64,000 bases of DNA from a bacterium (GTDB taxonomy: Bacteria; Bacteroidota; Ignavibacteria; Kapaibacteriales; UBA7675). The position numbers and the translations under genes are program-made. How positions within the stretch are numbered: the stretch's first letter is position 1; every line of letters starts with the position of its first letter. The stretch spans positions 186,001 through 250,000 of the forward strand of contig JAUIKM010000002.1 in NCBI GenBank assembly GCA_030430495.1, given 5' to 3'. The notes under the pieces were generated by a model that was given only the letters and a program-made list of their open reading frames with translations, ran no database searches and was not told the origin of the DNA. Below are positions 20,270-29,551 of the stretch, in pieces.

Positions 20270-20486
20270 GCGCATTCAGGCGCGCCGTGTCCACAATTGT
20301 GCAATCTCTCCGCCCGCGCTGCGTCGGATCGCGGCCCGCGGGCGGCGACCGCCTGCGGCCGATTTCCTTCGGTCGTTCTGGCTCAAAATGCTATTTTCCG
20401 GGTTCGATGCTGTTGCAGTCTTCCGCTCCCCGTCCCCGCGGAGACCGTACGTCACTTGTCTCAGCGACAAAAACGCGTCAGAAACT

Positions 20487-21884
20487 ATGAAGATCCTGAT
20501 TGCAGATGACAATCACGAGTTTTGCACTACGATCGCCGATATCATCGCGTCGGAGGGGTGGGAGTACAAAATTACGAACACGCCGCAGGACACGCTGCAG
20601 TATCTGGATGTACACGCGGACCGCGTCGGCGTGCTGCTGCTGGACGTGGAGTTCAACCATCCGACGCTGACCGGCATCGACGTGCTGGAGCGCTCGGTGC
20701 GCAACTGGCCGCAGATCCCGGTTGTGATGATCACGGGCGTCGGTACGATCAGCATCGCCGTGCGCGCCACGCAGCTCGGTGCAATGAACTTCATTGAAAA
20801 GAGCGCCATCGACCGCGCGCGGCTGAAAGAAGTGCTGTACACGGCGATGGAAAAAGTCAACGTGCGTTCGGCCGCCAAGGAGGCCATGCAGTTGATGGAC
20901 GATCAGGGCCTGATAGGCCGCAGCAGCGCCATGCTGGATGTGGCCGACAACATCTACCGCTACGGCCGCACGGAACTCAACATCCTGATCCTGGGCGAGA
21001 CCGGCACCGGCAAAAAACTGGTGGCGCGTGCGCTGCACGCCGCCAGCGCGCGCAACGGCAAACCCTTTGTGACGGTCGACATTCCGAACATTCCCGCGCC
21101 GCTGTTCCAGAGCGAACTGTTCGGCCACACCAGGGGATCGTTCACGCACGCGACCGAAGACAAAAACGGCCTCTTTCAGCAGGCCAACAAAGGCACGATT
21201 TTCCTGGATGAAATAGGCGATCTGCCGCTGGAGTTGCAGGCCAACCTGCTCGTGCCGATCGAGGAAAAAACGGTGCGGCGCCTGGGCTCGATCAAGTCCA
21301 CGCCCATCGACGTGCGTTTTATCTCGGCGACGGACCGCAACCTGATCGGCGCAATCGAGGAAGGCAAGTACCGCGAGCAGCTTTATCATCGTCTGCGCGA
21401 ATGTGAAATCACGCTGCCGCCGCTGCGGGACCGGCGCGAGGACATTCCGCTGATCGTTGAGCACTACACGCAGGCGCACAACAGCAAGATGGACGAGCAG
21501 AAAATGTTCAGCAGCGCCGCGCTGGAATACATGTCCGAACTGCCCTGGCCGGGCAACGTGCGCCAACTGGAAAACATGCTGCGCGTGGTCCTGCAGACCA
21601 GCAACGGCGACAGGGTGGAAGTGGCCGACGTGGCGCGCGTGGAATCGCCGCAGCCCAACGGCAAGCGCAGCGAACGCAGCAACGTACAGTCATTTCTGGA
21701 CAGCGGCAACACTCTGCGCGAAGACGTGGACATGCTGAACAAAATCAAGATTGAAGACGTGCTTGAAGCCAACAAGGGCAACGTCAGCAAAGCCGCGGCC
21801 AAACTGGGTATCAGCCGCGAGACCCTCCACAATCGCATTAAAAAACACGGTATCGACGTCAGTCGCTTTCGGCGTAAACGCTGA
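20487..21884 (+). CDS. NtrC-like response regulator with degenerate GAFTGA loop
   Basis: 465 aa. A receiver domain (residues 1-120; phospho-acceptor D in LLLDVEF) is followed by an AAA+ domain with Walker A GETGTGKK and Walker B GTIFLDEIGDLPL, then a Fis-type helix-turn-helix (NVSKAAAKLGISRETLHNRIKK). The sigma-54-contacting loop, normally GAFTGA, reads GSFTHA, and the arginine-finger region is altered (LVPIEEKTVRRLG). It may not open sigma-54 promoters and could instead act as a sigma-70 regulator. No histidine kinase is adjacent. The ATG at 20487 gives the normal MKILIADDN. Confidence 0.88.
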   Translation: MKILIADDNHEFCTTIADIIASEGWEYKITNTPQDTLQYLDVHADRVGVLLLDVEFNHPTLTGIDVLERSVRNWPQIPVVMITGVGTISIAVRATQLGAMNFIEKSAIDRARLKEVLYTAMEKVNVRSAAKEAMQLMDDQGLIGRSSAMLDVADNIYRYGRTELNILILGETGTGKKLVARALHAASARNGKPFVTVDIPNIPAPLFQSELFGHTRGSFTHATEDKNGLFQQANKGTIFLDEIGDLPLELQANLLVPIEEKTVRRLGSIKSTPIDVRFISATDRNLIGAIEEGKYREQLYHRLRECEITLPPLRDRREDIPLIVEHYTQAHNSKMDEQKMFSSAALEYMSELPWPGNVRQLENMLRVVLQTSNGDRVEVADVARVESPQPNGKRSERSNVQSFLDSGNTLREDVDMLNKIKIEDVLEANKGNVSKAAAKLGISRETLHNRIKKHGIDVSRFRRKR

Positions 21885-21977
21885 CGTCGCTTGAGTTTAG
21901 CGCGCATGTCGCTCTCCGGCTGTCCGGGGCGCGCAGCGCAACTGGTTTGCCGGCGGGCGCGGAACCTCCAACCCGTT

Positions 21978-22003
21978 GACAAACAAGAAGGCATTTAAAA
22001 GGT
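21978..22003 (+). repeat. Dispersed element copy upstream of smc
   Basis: GACAAACAAGAAGGCATTTA plus AAAGG occupies the 161-bp gap between the response regulator and smc. It matches the consensus GACWAACAARAA followed by GG/GC and TTTAAA. Confidence 0.65.
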
Positions 22004-22045
22004 ATTTGTCAGGGCTGGTACTCACAGTTGAGAGTGGATTAAGGC

Positions 22046-25000
22046 ATGTATTTATCGAATCTCGATATAGTCGGGTTCAAGTCGTTTGCGGACAAGACCA
22101 AGCTGCTGTTCAACGAGGGCATTACGGCGATTGTGGGCCCGAACGGCTGCGGCAAAACGAACGTGGTGGACAGCATCCGCTGGGTGCTGGGCGAACAGAA
22201 GTCGTCGACGCTGCGCTCGGACAAAATGGAAGACGTGATCTTCAACGGCACGCGCAAACGCAAGCCGCTCGGTATGGCCGAGGTGTCGATGACCATCCAG
22301 AACTCGCGTGGCGTCCTGCCGACGGAGTATTCGGAAGTGACGCTGACGCGGCGTCTGTTCCGCAACGGCGACAGCCAGTACCTGCTGAACAAAACGGTCT
22401 GCCGCCTGCGCGACATTCTGGACCTGTTCATGGATACCGGCATGGGCTGCAACGCGTACTCGGTCATTGAGCTGAAAATGATCGAGACCATTCTGAGCGA
22501 CAAAACCGACGAGCGCCGGCGTCTGTTTGAAGAAGCCGCGGGCATCACCAAGTACAAAACGCGCCGCCGCGAGGCGCTGCGCCGCATGGACGCGATTGAG
22601 ACCGACCTTTCGCGCGTGCGCGACATCCTGACGGAAGTGGAGAAAAACGTGCGCTCGCTGGCGCGCCAGGCTTCCAAGGCCAAACGCCACAAAGAAATCA
22701 CCGACCAACTGAAGGCGCTTGAAATTCTGCTGTTGCAGCACGAGTTCTTCAATCTGCGGCGTCAGCTGGAGCCGCTGGAGAAACAGCGCGAAGAACAGGT
22801 GATCCAGCGCAACACCGTGCAGCGCGACCTTGTCCAGCAGGAAGAGGTCGTAGCCAAACTGGAAGAACAGCAGAGCGACGTGGAAGAGCGCCTGAGCGGC
22901 GCGGAAGAAGAACTTGCCACGGCCAACAAGTCGATGTCCGACGCGACGCGCGAACTGGCCGTCAGCAAAGAGCGCATGATTTCGATCCAGACGGCGCGCG
23001 GGCGCTCCGAGCAGGACAAAGCGGAGCTGATCAGTCACATCGCCAAGGTAAGCGACGGGCTGGCGGAAGCCGAACAAACGCGCGAAAAGCTGGAAGAAGA
23101 ACTGGGCGAAGCGCAGCGGGAATTCGACACGCGCAAGAGCCACCAGGACGAGAGCATGGCGCACGTGCAGGAAGTGCGCACCCGCGCCAGAGACGTCAAG
23201 TCCGGAGTGATGAACTCAATGGACGAGATCAACAACGTGCGCGCCACGACCGAGCGCAACCGCGCGCGCATCGAGTCGCTGCAACGCCGCATCGAGGAAA
23301 CGCGCCAGACGGGCGAAAGCAGCAGCGCGCGCCGCGACGAACTGCGCGGTCAGCTGGACGAGCAGGCGCCGCACAAGGCGCGCCACGACCAGGCGGTGGA
23401 AGACGCCGAGAAAAAACTGGCCGACGTGCAGGAATTTCAGGTGAAACTGCGCGAAGAGACGGAAGACATCCAGCGCAACATGAGCGAGCGTCAGCGCGAC
23501 CTGAGCCACAAACGCGCCTCCCTGGAGTTTCTGGGCGGCCTGGTGGACATGAGCGAAAGCTCCGAGTTTCTGCTGGGCAACACCAACTGGCTCTCAACCA
23601 GCAAACCGCTGATACTGGCGGAAGCCATCGGCGCGGACGAAGAACTGCGCGTGGCGCTTGCGGCGGCCCTGGGCCCGGCGGGCGACTACTTTGTGGTGGC
23701 CAGCCCGCGCGAGGCGCGCTCCGGCATCCAGCAGCTGCGCGACAGCGACAAAGGCAAGGCGAGTTTTGTCTGCCTGGAAAACGTTCCTGAAAGCGCCGTA
23801 CCGCCCGCCGCACCCGCGGGCGAAGGCATCCTTGGCTGGGCCTCTGAAATTGTACGCGTCGAGGACGAGCGTCTGCGCCATGCGCTGCGCCTCCTGCTGA
23901 ACGGCACGCTGCTGGTGCGCTCCGCCGCCGACGCGGACGCGGCCGCGCTCGAAAACGGCGTCGTGCGCGCCGTGACGCTCGAAGGCGACATCGTCGGCGC
24001 GCACGCGGCCTTCCTGGGCGGCGGCAGCAGCAAAAACACGGAAGGCGCCATGATCGGCCGCCGTGAGAAAATGGCGCTGCTGGAAAAAGACATCGCCGCG
24101 CTGGAAAGCGAGATGGACCAGCTGCAGCGCCGCCGCAACGAAAAGCGCGCCGAGTACAACAACATCAACCTGCGCGAGTACTCGGATGCGATCCGCCGCG
24201 CGGAGGCCGAGCGCTCCCGCTACGATCAACTGGTCGGCAAGCTGCGCTACGACCTGGAACGGACGGAGCAGAGCCTGGCGCGCACGGAAGAGAGCATCGC
24301 CAGCTTTCAGGCGGAAATCGAAAAACTGAGTGAAAAAGGCGGTGACAACCTGCCGGAGCTGTCCGGCCTGATCGAGAAAAAGGAGTCGCTCGAAAAAGAT
24401 CTGGCGGCGACCGAAGAGGAGCTGCGCCAGGCCGAAGAGAAGTTCGAAGTCGATTCGGGCGAGTCGCACCGCGCCGAGATGAAGCTGGTGCAACTGCGCG
24501 GCGAGGCCAAATCGCTGGATCAGGAGCTGGACCGCCTCAACTCTCAGCTGGCGGGCGCGAAACGACGACTGGAATTTCGCACCAAAGAGATTGAGTCTTC
24601 AGCCACGGAGTACGAGCACCTCAGCGGCGAGCTGGGACGCATGGAAACGGCGGTGCAGGAAGCGCAGAACGTGCTGGAGCGCGCGCGCGAACGACGCAAC
24701 GCCGTTGCAGCGGAGCAAAGTGAACTGCGCAAGACAATTCACAAACAGGCCGAGACACTGCGCACGCAGCGCCGCGAGCACGACGGCAGCGTCAACACAA
24801 TCCACAAGCTGGAGCTTGATCTGGAACGCCTGCGCGGCGATGCTGCGCGCTGCAAAACGCGCGCGCAGGAAGAGTTTGAGCTGGAGCTGACGGGCGAGGA
24901 GCCGCCGGCCGACCATCCCGAGGGCGACAGGCCCTTCCGCGTGGAGTCGGCGCGCGGCGAAATTGCCGACCTGAAGCGGCGTCTCTCCGGCATGGGCGCG

Positions 25001-25639
25001 GTCAACCTGCTGGCTTTTGACGAGTTCGAAAAAGAGAGCGAGCGCAAGAAGTTCCTGGACGAGCAGCTCTCCGACCTGCTGGAGTCGCAGAAGACGCTGT
25101 CAACGACGATTGCGGAAATCAACGCGACGGTCAAGCAGAAATTCTCGGAGACTTTTGCGCAGATCCGCGAGAACTTTGTGCGCATTTTCCGCACGCTGTT
25201 CGAGGCGGGGGACGAGGCGGACCTGCTGCTGGAAGAGGGCGACCCGCTGGAGGCGAAGGTGGAAATCATCGCCAAGCCGCGCGGCAAACGCCCGGCGTCG
25301 ATCGACATGCTCTCGGGCGGTGAAAAGACGCTGACGGCCATTGCGCTGCTCTTTGCCATCTACCTTGTCAAACCAAGCCCGTTTTGTATCTTGGACGAGG
25401 TCGACGCGCCGTTGGACGACGCCAACATTGATCGCTATCTGCGATTGATTCGCGAGTTCAGCAAGGAGACGCAGTTTATCATGATCACGCACAATAAGCG
25501 TACCATGGAAGCCGCCGACACAATGTATGGAGTGTCGATGCAGGACAGCGTTTCCCGACTGGTGTCGATTGAGCCGCGCAAGCACGGACGTCCGATTGAA
25601 CACGCAGGCCACGGGCGGCCCGCCGCCGTGGAAGCCTGA
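22046..25639 (+). CDS. smc: Chromosome segregation protein SMC
   Basis: A 1197-aa structural maintenance of chromosomes ATPase that dimerises and condenses or segregates DNA, usually with ScpA and ScpB (absent here). The N-terminal head has GPNGCGKTNVVDSIRWVLGEQ (Walker A, about residues 32-50). Long charged coiled coils flank a hinge at about residues 500-670 (VALAAALGPAGDYFVV, AAFLGGGSSKN). The C-terminal head has signature LSGGEKTLTAIALLFA and Walker B FCILDEVDAPLDDAN. The ATG at 22046 gives MYLSNLDIVGFKSFA. The gene has almost no TTAA tetranucleotides, in contrast to the tracts described in the findings. Confidence 0.97.
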   Translation: MYLSNLDIVGFKSFADKTKLLFNEGITAIVGPNGCGKTNVVDSIRWVLGEQKSSTLRSDKMEDVIFNGTRKRKPLGMAEVSMTIQNSRGVLPTEYSEVTLTRRLFRNGDSQYLLNKTVCRLRDILDLFMDTGMGCNAYSVIELKMIETILSDKTDERRRLFEEAAGITKYKTRRREALRRMDAIETDLSRVRDILTEVEKNVRSLARQASKAKRHKEITDQLKALEILLLQHEFFNLRRQLEPLEKQREEQVIQRNTVQRDLVQQEEVVAKLEEQQSDVEERLSGAEEELATANKSMSDATRELAVSKERMISIQTARGRSEQDKAELISHIAKVSDGLAEAEQTREKLEEELGEAQREFDTRKSHQDESMAHVQEVRTRARDVKSGVMNSMDEINNVRATTERNRARIESLQRRIEETRQTGESSSARRDELRGQLDEQAPHKARHDQAVEDAEKKLADVQEFQVKLREETEDIQRNMSERQRDLSHKRASLEFLGGLVDMSESSEFLLGNTNWLSTSKPLILAEAIGADEELRVALAAALGPAGDYFVVASPREARSGIQQLRDSDKGKASFVCLENVPESAVPPAAPAGEGILGWASEIVRVEDERLRHALRLLLNGTLLVRSAADADAAALENGVVRAVTLEGDIVGAHAAFLGGGSSKNTEGAMIGRREKMALLEKDIAALESEMDQLQRRRNEKRAEYNNINLREYSDAIRRAEAERSRYDQLVGKLRYDLERTEQSLARTEESIASFQAEIEKLSEKGGDNLPELSGLIEKKESLEKDLAATEEELRQAEEKFEVDSGESHRAEMKLVQLRGEAKSLDQELDRLNSQLAGAKRRLEFRTKEIESSATEYEHLSGELGRMETAVQEAQNVLERARERRNAVAAEQSELRKTIHKQAETLRTQRREHDGSVNTIHKLELDLERLRGDAARCKTRAQEEFELELTGEEPPADHPEGDRPFRVESARGEIADLKRRLSGMGAVNLLAFDEFEKESERKKFLDEQLSDLLESQKTLSTTIAEINATVKQKFSETFAQIRENFVRIFRTLFEAGDEADLLLEEGDPLEAKVEIIAKPRGKRPASIDMLSGGEKTLTAIALLFAIYLVKPSPFCILDEVDAPLDDANIDRYLRLIREFSKETQFIMITHNKRTMEAADTMYGVSMQDSVSRLVSIEPRKHGRPIEHAGHGRPAAVEA

Positions 25640-25730
25640 GGACAAACACTCTGATGCGACTCCGGAGTACCAGCCCGCACAACCCGGCATTTTGGGGATT
25701 TGCATCCCGATTACATTGCAAGTTTGGAGA

Positions 25731-26306
25731 ATGAAGTCGATGAAAATAGCACTCAAAACCGCGCTCGTACTGCTCTGTTTCTGCCTGGCGCTGCAATCCG
25801 CGGATGCGCAGGGTCATTCGCGCAAAGACAAACTGAAGGACGACAAACTGAACGGCCGCAAGGAGACCTACGAAGGTACGTACCAGCTGCCTTTCCCGGA
25901 CGTGTGGAATATCATCAAGGAATCGATCAACGAAATCGGTTGCCAGATCGAATCCGCCAAGCCGATTACCACGGATGAAGGCACGTACAAAGGCAAGATC
26001 CAGTCGACCTTCTGCATTCTGGTGCGCAGCGACGACACGACGGACGTCGTGCTGGAGCGCTACGCGATGGAAGTTCCCTACATCCGCGCGGGCGTCTGGA
26101 CGTCCGGCCGCATGCAGTACACCTTCTACGTGGTGGAAAAGGACAACGGCGACGTCAACGTGCGCCTGAAGGGCGAGCTGAGCGGCTACGAGGACCACGT
26201 GACTTCCAAGTTCCACTACTTCGAATCCAACCGCATTCTGGAAGAGAAGTTGTACAATATCATCGAAGGCAAGATTGCGGCGATGATGGAAGAGTCCGAC
26301 GGCTAG
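25731..26306 (+). CDS. Secreted protein of unknown function
   Basis: 191 aa with a clear Sec signal peptide (LKTALVLLCFCLALQSADAQ, cleavage after ADAQ likely). A lysine-rich linker follows, then a domain starting TYQLPFPDVWNIIKESINEIG. The rest alternates polar and hydrophobic residues as in a beta-rich fold (GRMQYTFYVVEKD, KFHYFESNRILEEKLYNII). I cannot name the family. It is 91 nt after smc and ends at a strong terminator, so it could be the last gene of that unit. Predicted location is periplasm or outer membrane. Confidence 0.75.
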   Translation: MKSMKIALKTALVLLCFCLALQSADAQGHSRKDKLKDDKLNGRKETYEGTYQLPFPDVWNIIKESINEIGCQIESAKPITTDEGTYKGKIQSTFCILVRSDDTTDVVLERYAMEVPYIRAGVWTSGRMQYTFYVVEKDNGDVNVRLKGELSGYEDHVTSKFHYFESNRILEEKLYNIIEGKIAAMMEESDG

Positions 26307-26357
26307 CATTAACATCAGAACAATTGAGTTGCAGCGCCTTTGGTGCATGCGACTTCA

Positions 26358-26397
26358 ACAAACGGCGGCGTCCCAATGGGTTTGGGCCGCCGTTTGT
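26358..26397 (+). terminator. Intrinsic terminator after the secreted protein
   Basis: Stem ACAAACGGCGGC (26358-26369) pairs perfectly with GCCGCCGTTTGT (26386-26397) and contains an inner CCCAA/TTGGG stem. It works in either direction between the convergent upstream gene and dgt. Confidence 0.75.
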
Positions 26398-26508
26398 CGT
26401 TTAAAGACAGGTTTGGCGCTTAAGACTTGCGGGCTTGACGCTGCGTGCCGGACACTCGGGACTTGTGAGTTTCTCGTTGGCTTGTGGATCGGCGACTTCA
26501 GGCTGCGG

Positions 26509-26533
26509 GACAAACAAAAAGCGGCTGTTAAAA
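26509..26533 (+). repeat. Dispersed element copy downstream of dgt
   Basis: GACAAACAAAAAGCGGCTGT followed by TAAAA lies 13-37 nt beyond the dgt stop. It marks the left edge of a TTAA-rich tract running through dgt. Confidence 0.6.
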
Positions 26534-26545
26534 GAGGTGTTGCAG

Positions 26546-27946
26546 TCAGCGGCGGGGAGGGTGTGTCTGGCGGTCAACCGAAACACCTGTCAGTTGATGA
26601 TAGAGCGTGATCGCCTCGCTTTCGGAGAAGCTGGAGATGATGTCGGCCGTCAGGCGCGAGCGCAGCCGCGTTTCGTTGGAGCTGCCGTTTGAATGCGCGC
26701 TGTTTAACTCGTATTCGACCAGACTTTTGTGGCGCGGTGCGAGAATGTTTATGTCTTTGTCTGATCCGGTGGCGTCGTAGATGATGTCGAACAGCTCTTT
26801 TAACAGGCGGCGTTCGCCGTGTTGTTGCGCGGCGAGCGAGGGGTGGTCGTAGACGTAGAAGTGCATCATCTGTTTAAGGATTTTGATGGAGAGGCGCGTG
26901 TATTTATGCGCCGCGAGGTCAATATTGCCCTCGTTGTGAGACAATCGAAATGACCTGGAAAATTTGCCGATCAGGCGCGAGACGAACTGCACCTGGCTGC
27001 CTTGCTCCGGGATGTTGCCGCGAAAGGGAGTTTGCAGCTCGGGCGGACAGTTTTGAAACATGTCGTCGAATGCCCGCCTGATGTCCTGATCGCAAAACCC
27101 CTGTGATGTAAGGTCAATGCAGTCACAGCAAAAGGCGAAGAATTTTTCGCGTTCCCGTCTGTTAAATACCAGTTCGTTCAAGGGTAAAACTCCGGCGCGA
27201 TAAAAATCATCCATGTCGTGCACGCTGTAAGTAATGTCATCGGCCAGGTCCATGATATCGGCTTCCAATGTTCTCGAAGGTTGCGCGCGACAACTTTCCG
27301 CGGGAACTCCGACCCCGGGAATTCCGACCCCGAGAGCTCCGACCCATTGAAAGACCTCGGCATCGTTGGTGTAAACGCCCCATTTGTTCTCGGTCTCCCG
27401 GCCGGCGCAGCGCATCCAGGGGTATTTCATCAGGGCTCGCAGCGTGGCGCGGGTCAGATTCATCCCGTGGTAATTCGGCCTGCTGGATTCGAGCCTGGTG
27501 ACGATGCGAAAGCTCTGTGCATTGCCCTCAAATCCGTCAATGTTCAAACGCCGTTGAAGGCATTTGTTTAACACTTCTTCGCCGACGTGTCCAAAAGGCG
27601 GATGACCCAGATCGTGCGCCAGTGCGGCCGCTTCCACGACGTCGGGGTCCAGATCAATGTCCCGAACGACGTCCGGAGCGCTCTGGATTAAGAATCGTTC
27701 GGCAAATCTTCGCGCGACCTGGGCCACCTTCAGCGAATGCGTCAACCTGTTGTGCACGGTGTGGTCTTCACCGGCGGGAACAACCTGAGTGACATTGGCC
27801 AGGCGCCGCAATGCCGCGCTGTAGAGAATGCGATCGCGATCGCGCTGGAACGGCGACCTGAAATCGTTGTCATGTTGTCGTTCGGGATAGAAGCGTTCCG
27901 TCCGGTGTTCTTTGATCCCGACGCCGGCGGGAAGGTGATTTGCCAT
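26546..27946 (-). CDS. dgt: Deoxyguanosinetriphosphate triphosphohydrolase
   Basis: A 466-aa HD-domain enzyme that hydrolyses dGTP to deoxyguanosine and triphosphate. Key motifs are HSLKVAQVARR (first H), ALAHDLGHPPFGHVGEE (the HD pair) and ADDITYSVHDMDDF (last D). The N-terminus RSPFQRDRDRILYSAALRRL is typical of dGTPases. A short low-complexity insertion (VGALGVGIPGVGVPA) is encoded by three 15-bp tandem repeats at about 27302-27346. The start is the ATG at 27946. The gene is TTAA-rich, unlike smc next door. Confidence 0.94.
   Translation of the reverse strand: MANHLPAGVGIKEHRTERFYPERQHDNDFRSPFQRDRDRILYSAALRRLANVTQVVPAGEDHTVHNRLTHSLKVAQVARRFAERFLIQSAPDVVRDIDLDPDVVEAAALAHDLGHPPFGHVGEEVLNKCLQRRLNIDGFEGNAQSFRIVTRLESSRPNYHGMNLTRATLRALMKYPWMRCAGRETENKWGVYTNDAEVFQWVGALGVGIPGVGVPAESCRAQPSRTLEADIMDLADDITYSVHDMDDFYRAGVLPLNELVFNRREREKFFAFCCDCIDLTSQGFCDQDIRRAFDDMFQNCPPELQTPFRGNIPEQGSQVQFVSRLIGKFSRSFRLSHNEGNIDLAAHKYTRLSIKILKQMMHFYVYDHPSLAAQQHGERRLLKELFDIIYDATGSDKDINILAPRHKSLVEYELNSAHSNGSSNETRLRSRLTADIISSFSESEAITLYHQLTGVSVDRQTHPPRR
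27302..27346 (-). repeat. Three in-frame 15-bp tandem repeats within dgt
   Basis: Units GGGAACTCCGACCCC, GGGAATTCCGACCCC and GAGAGCTCCGACCCA follow one another. Being 15 nt long, they add five residues each without breaking the frame. Confidence 0.75.
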
Positions 27947-28282
27947 GGCAAATGGGTTCCATTTTAATGGAAGTGTGAGATTCGTTTCGTGACTTCAGAC
28001 TGTTTGGCCAAGCAGAATCTACATCAGAAAGCGGCAGTGCTGTTCAGTTGTTAGGCAGATGCAATCAATGAAAAATCAGTAGCAGCGCCAATCGGATCGT
28101 GGAAAATTCAGCTAAGAGTTTTTCTGACGTCACTTTAAGGGAATATCTTACTCTTGTCTAAGGGTTATTCTGAGTCGAGATTGGGGGATTCACTTAGAGG
28201 ATATTTCATAGTCTGTCAAGGCGTCGCCCGGAATTCCTCGGAATTGCCTTACGAGCCGGGTGTAAATGCGAGCGTGTGAATA
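27947..28282. other. AT-rich intergenic stretch
   Basis: 336 bp without a gene, lower in GC than its surroundings. Three loosely similar blocks occur between 28130 and 28220 (TAAGGGAATATC, TAAGGGTTATTC, TTAGAGGATATT). It should contain the dgt promoter; no confident -33/-7 pair was found. Confidence 0.4.
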
Positions 28283-28678
28283 TCAAGACCAAACGACCCA
28301 TTCATTATCCTTGCTTTCCCAGTCTATCGGTTCTCGCAGGATCTCCCTCATGATCTCCGGATCGATCAGGTGCCATTTGAAATTGAGGTCGAGTTCGTCA
28401 AACTCCAGCAGGTCCTGCATCAGGCGGCGGATCTCTGATTCGCTGATCTTGATACCTTCGGTTTCGACAAAGTGGTTTTGTACGGCGGCGATCATCGCGG
28501 GGACGCGCATGCCGTCACGTCCTGCGGCCTTGACGACCGCGACCATAACGTCTTTGATGTCGGTTTCTTCAATTGCATTGGCCACTGTCGCTTCCATCGT
28601 TCCTCTGTCTTCATCAATTGCCAAAATGCGCCCCGATAATTTCAGATGAAAGGTATGGCTTTCGCGCGGTGAATTCAA
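28283..28678 (-). CDS. Hypothetical protein (up to 131 aa)
   Basis: I do not recognise this protein. The frame opens at a TTG (28678); an internal ATG 27 codons on (MEATVANAIEETDIKDV) is an alternative start. The C-terminal half (RVPAMIAAVQNHFVETEGIKISESEIRRLMQDL) has the helix pattern of a small regulatory or winged-helix-like domain, but this is only a guess. The end is rich in tryptophan and acidic residues (DWESKDNEWVVWS). It is 44 nt downstream of coaE in the same direction, so it may be co-transcribed with it. Confidence 0.55.
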   Translation of the reverse strand: MNSPRESHTFHLKLSGRILAIDEDRGTMEATVANAIEETDIKDVMVAVVKAAGRDGMRVPAMIAAVQNHFVETEGIKISESEIRRLMQDLLEFDELDLNFKWHLIDPEIMREILREPIDWESKDNEWVVWS

Positions 28679-28722
28679 TCATTTTAATCTACTGCACGGA
28701 ATCCCGCATGAGCGGGCGTTTT

Positions 28723-29415
28723 TCACTCTTCTTCGTCGCTTTCGCCGCGTTTAACGGGAAGGAAAGGCAGGATCGGCAGCAGTTTGCCGAGTGCATTCCG
28801 CAGTTCTTCGATGCCGTGGGAGTTGTCGATTACAAAGTCGGCGCGGCGGCGTTTTTCCTCCGAACTCATCTGCGTGGCCATGCGCGCGCGAATGTCCGCC
28901 TCGCTCATGGAGCGCGAAGCCAGCAGGCGCCGGACGCGCAGGTCTTCCGGCGCGTCGATGACCATCACATAGTCGTAGAGCGCCTCCAGACCGGCTTCAA
29001 ACACAATGGCGGTTTCGTTGAACACACAGCGTTTGCCGGCCTCGTAGAGCTGCTGTAGTCGTTCGGCGATTTCCTGGACGACGTAGGGATGCACAACGCC
29101 GTTCAGCGTGCGCAGGCGCGCCAGATGCGCGGCGTCGGGCCCAAAGACGAGTCCCGCAACGACGGCTTTGTTGAGCGTGCCGTCCGCGTTCAGTACTTCC
29201 TCCCCCAGCGCCTCGGCGATTTCGCGGCGGATCTCGCCGTGCTGCGCAATCAGATCGGTCGCGATGGCGTCCGAATGCAGGACGTCGTATCCGGCGGCGC
29301 GCACGATGTCCGCAGCAGCGCTCTTACCACTGCCGATGCCGCCGCTGATGGCGATAAACAGGCCGCTCGCGCCTTTGATTTCGTCAAAAACTGATTTCAG
29401 ACTGCCGATTGCCAC
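28723..29415 (-). CDS. coaE: Dephospho-CoA kinase
   Basis: A 230-aa P-loop kinase that phosphorylates dephospho-CoA in the last step of coenzyme A synthesis. P-loop ISGGIGSGKSAAADI (about residues 23-37), DVLHSDAIATDLI with the catalytic aspartate, LNGVVHPYV and the LID-like ASRSMSEADIRARMATQ are visible. It begins at a GTG (29415). The acidic tail (GESDEEE) is short and unremarkable. It is divergent from polA. Confidence 0.95.
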   Translation of the reverse strand: MAIGSLKSVFDEIKGASGLFIAISGGIGSGKSAAADIVRAAGYDVLHSDAIATDLIAQHGEIRREIAEALGEEVLNADGTLNKAVVAGLVFGPDAAHLARLRTLNGVVHPYVVQEIAERLQQLYEAGKRCVFNETAIVFEAGLEALYDYVMVIDAPEDLRVRRLLASRSMSEADIRARMATQMSSEEKRRRADFVIDNSHGIEELRNALGKLLPILPFLPVKRGESDEEE

Positions 29416-29551
29416 GCGTTCGCTCCATTGGTTTTTGGCCCCGAAAGGCGTAAATTTCGCCGCAATTTACGGTGATTCCGCGGCCGTGCAACCCGGCCGC
29501 ACGCAATTCCACACGCCGCACTTTTCCTCACGTTTCTCCGACGGCCCCGCT

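Noticed and set aside
27302-27346. Short tandem repeat as a possible CRISPR
   Set aside because: Units are adjacent with no spacers, only 15 bp long and inside dgt; no cas gene is present.
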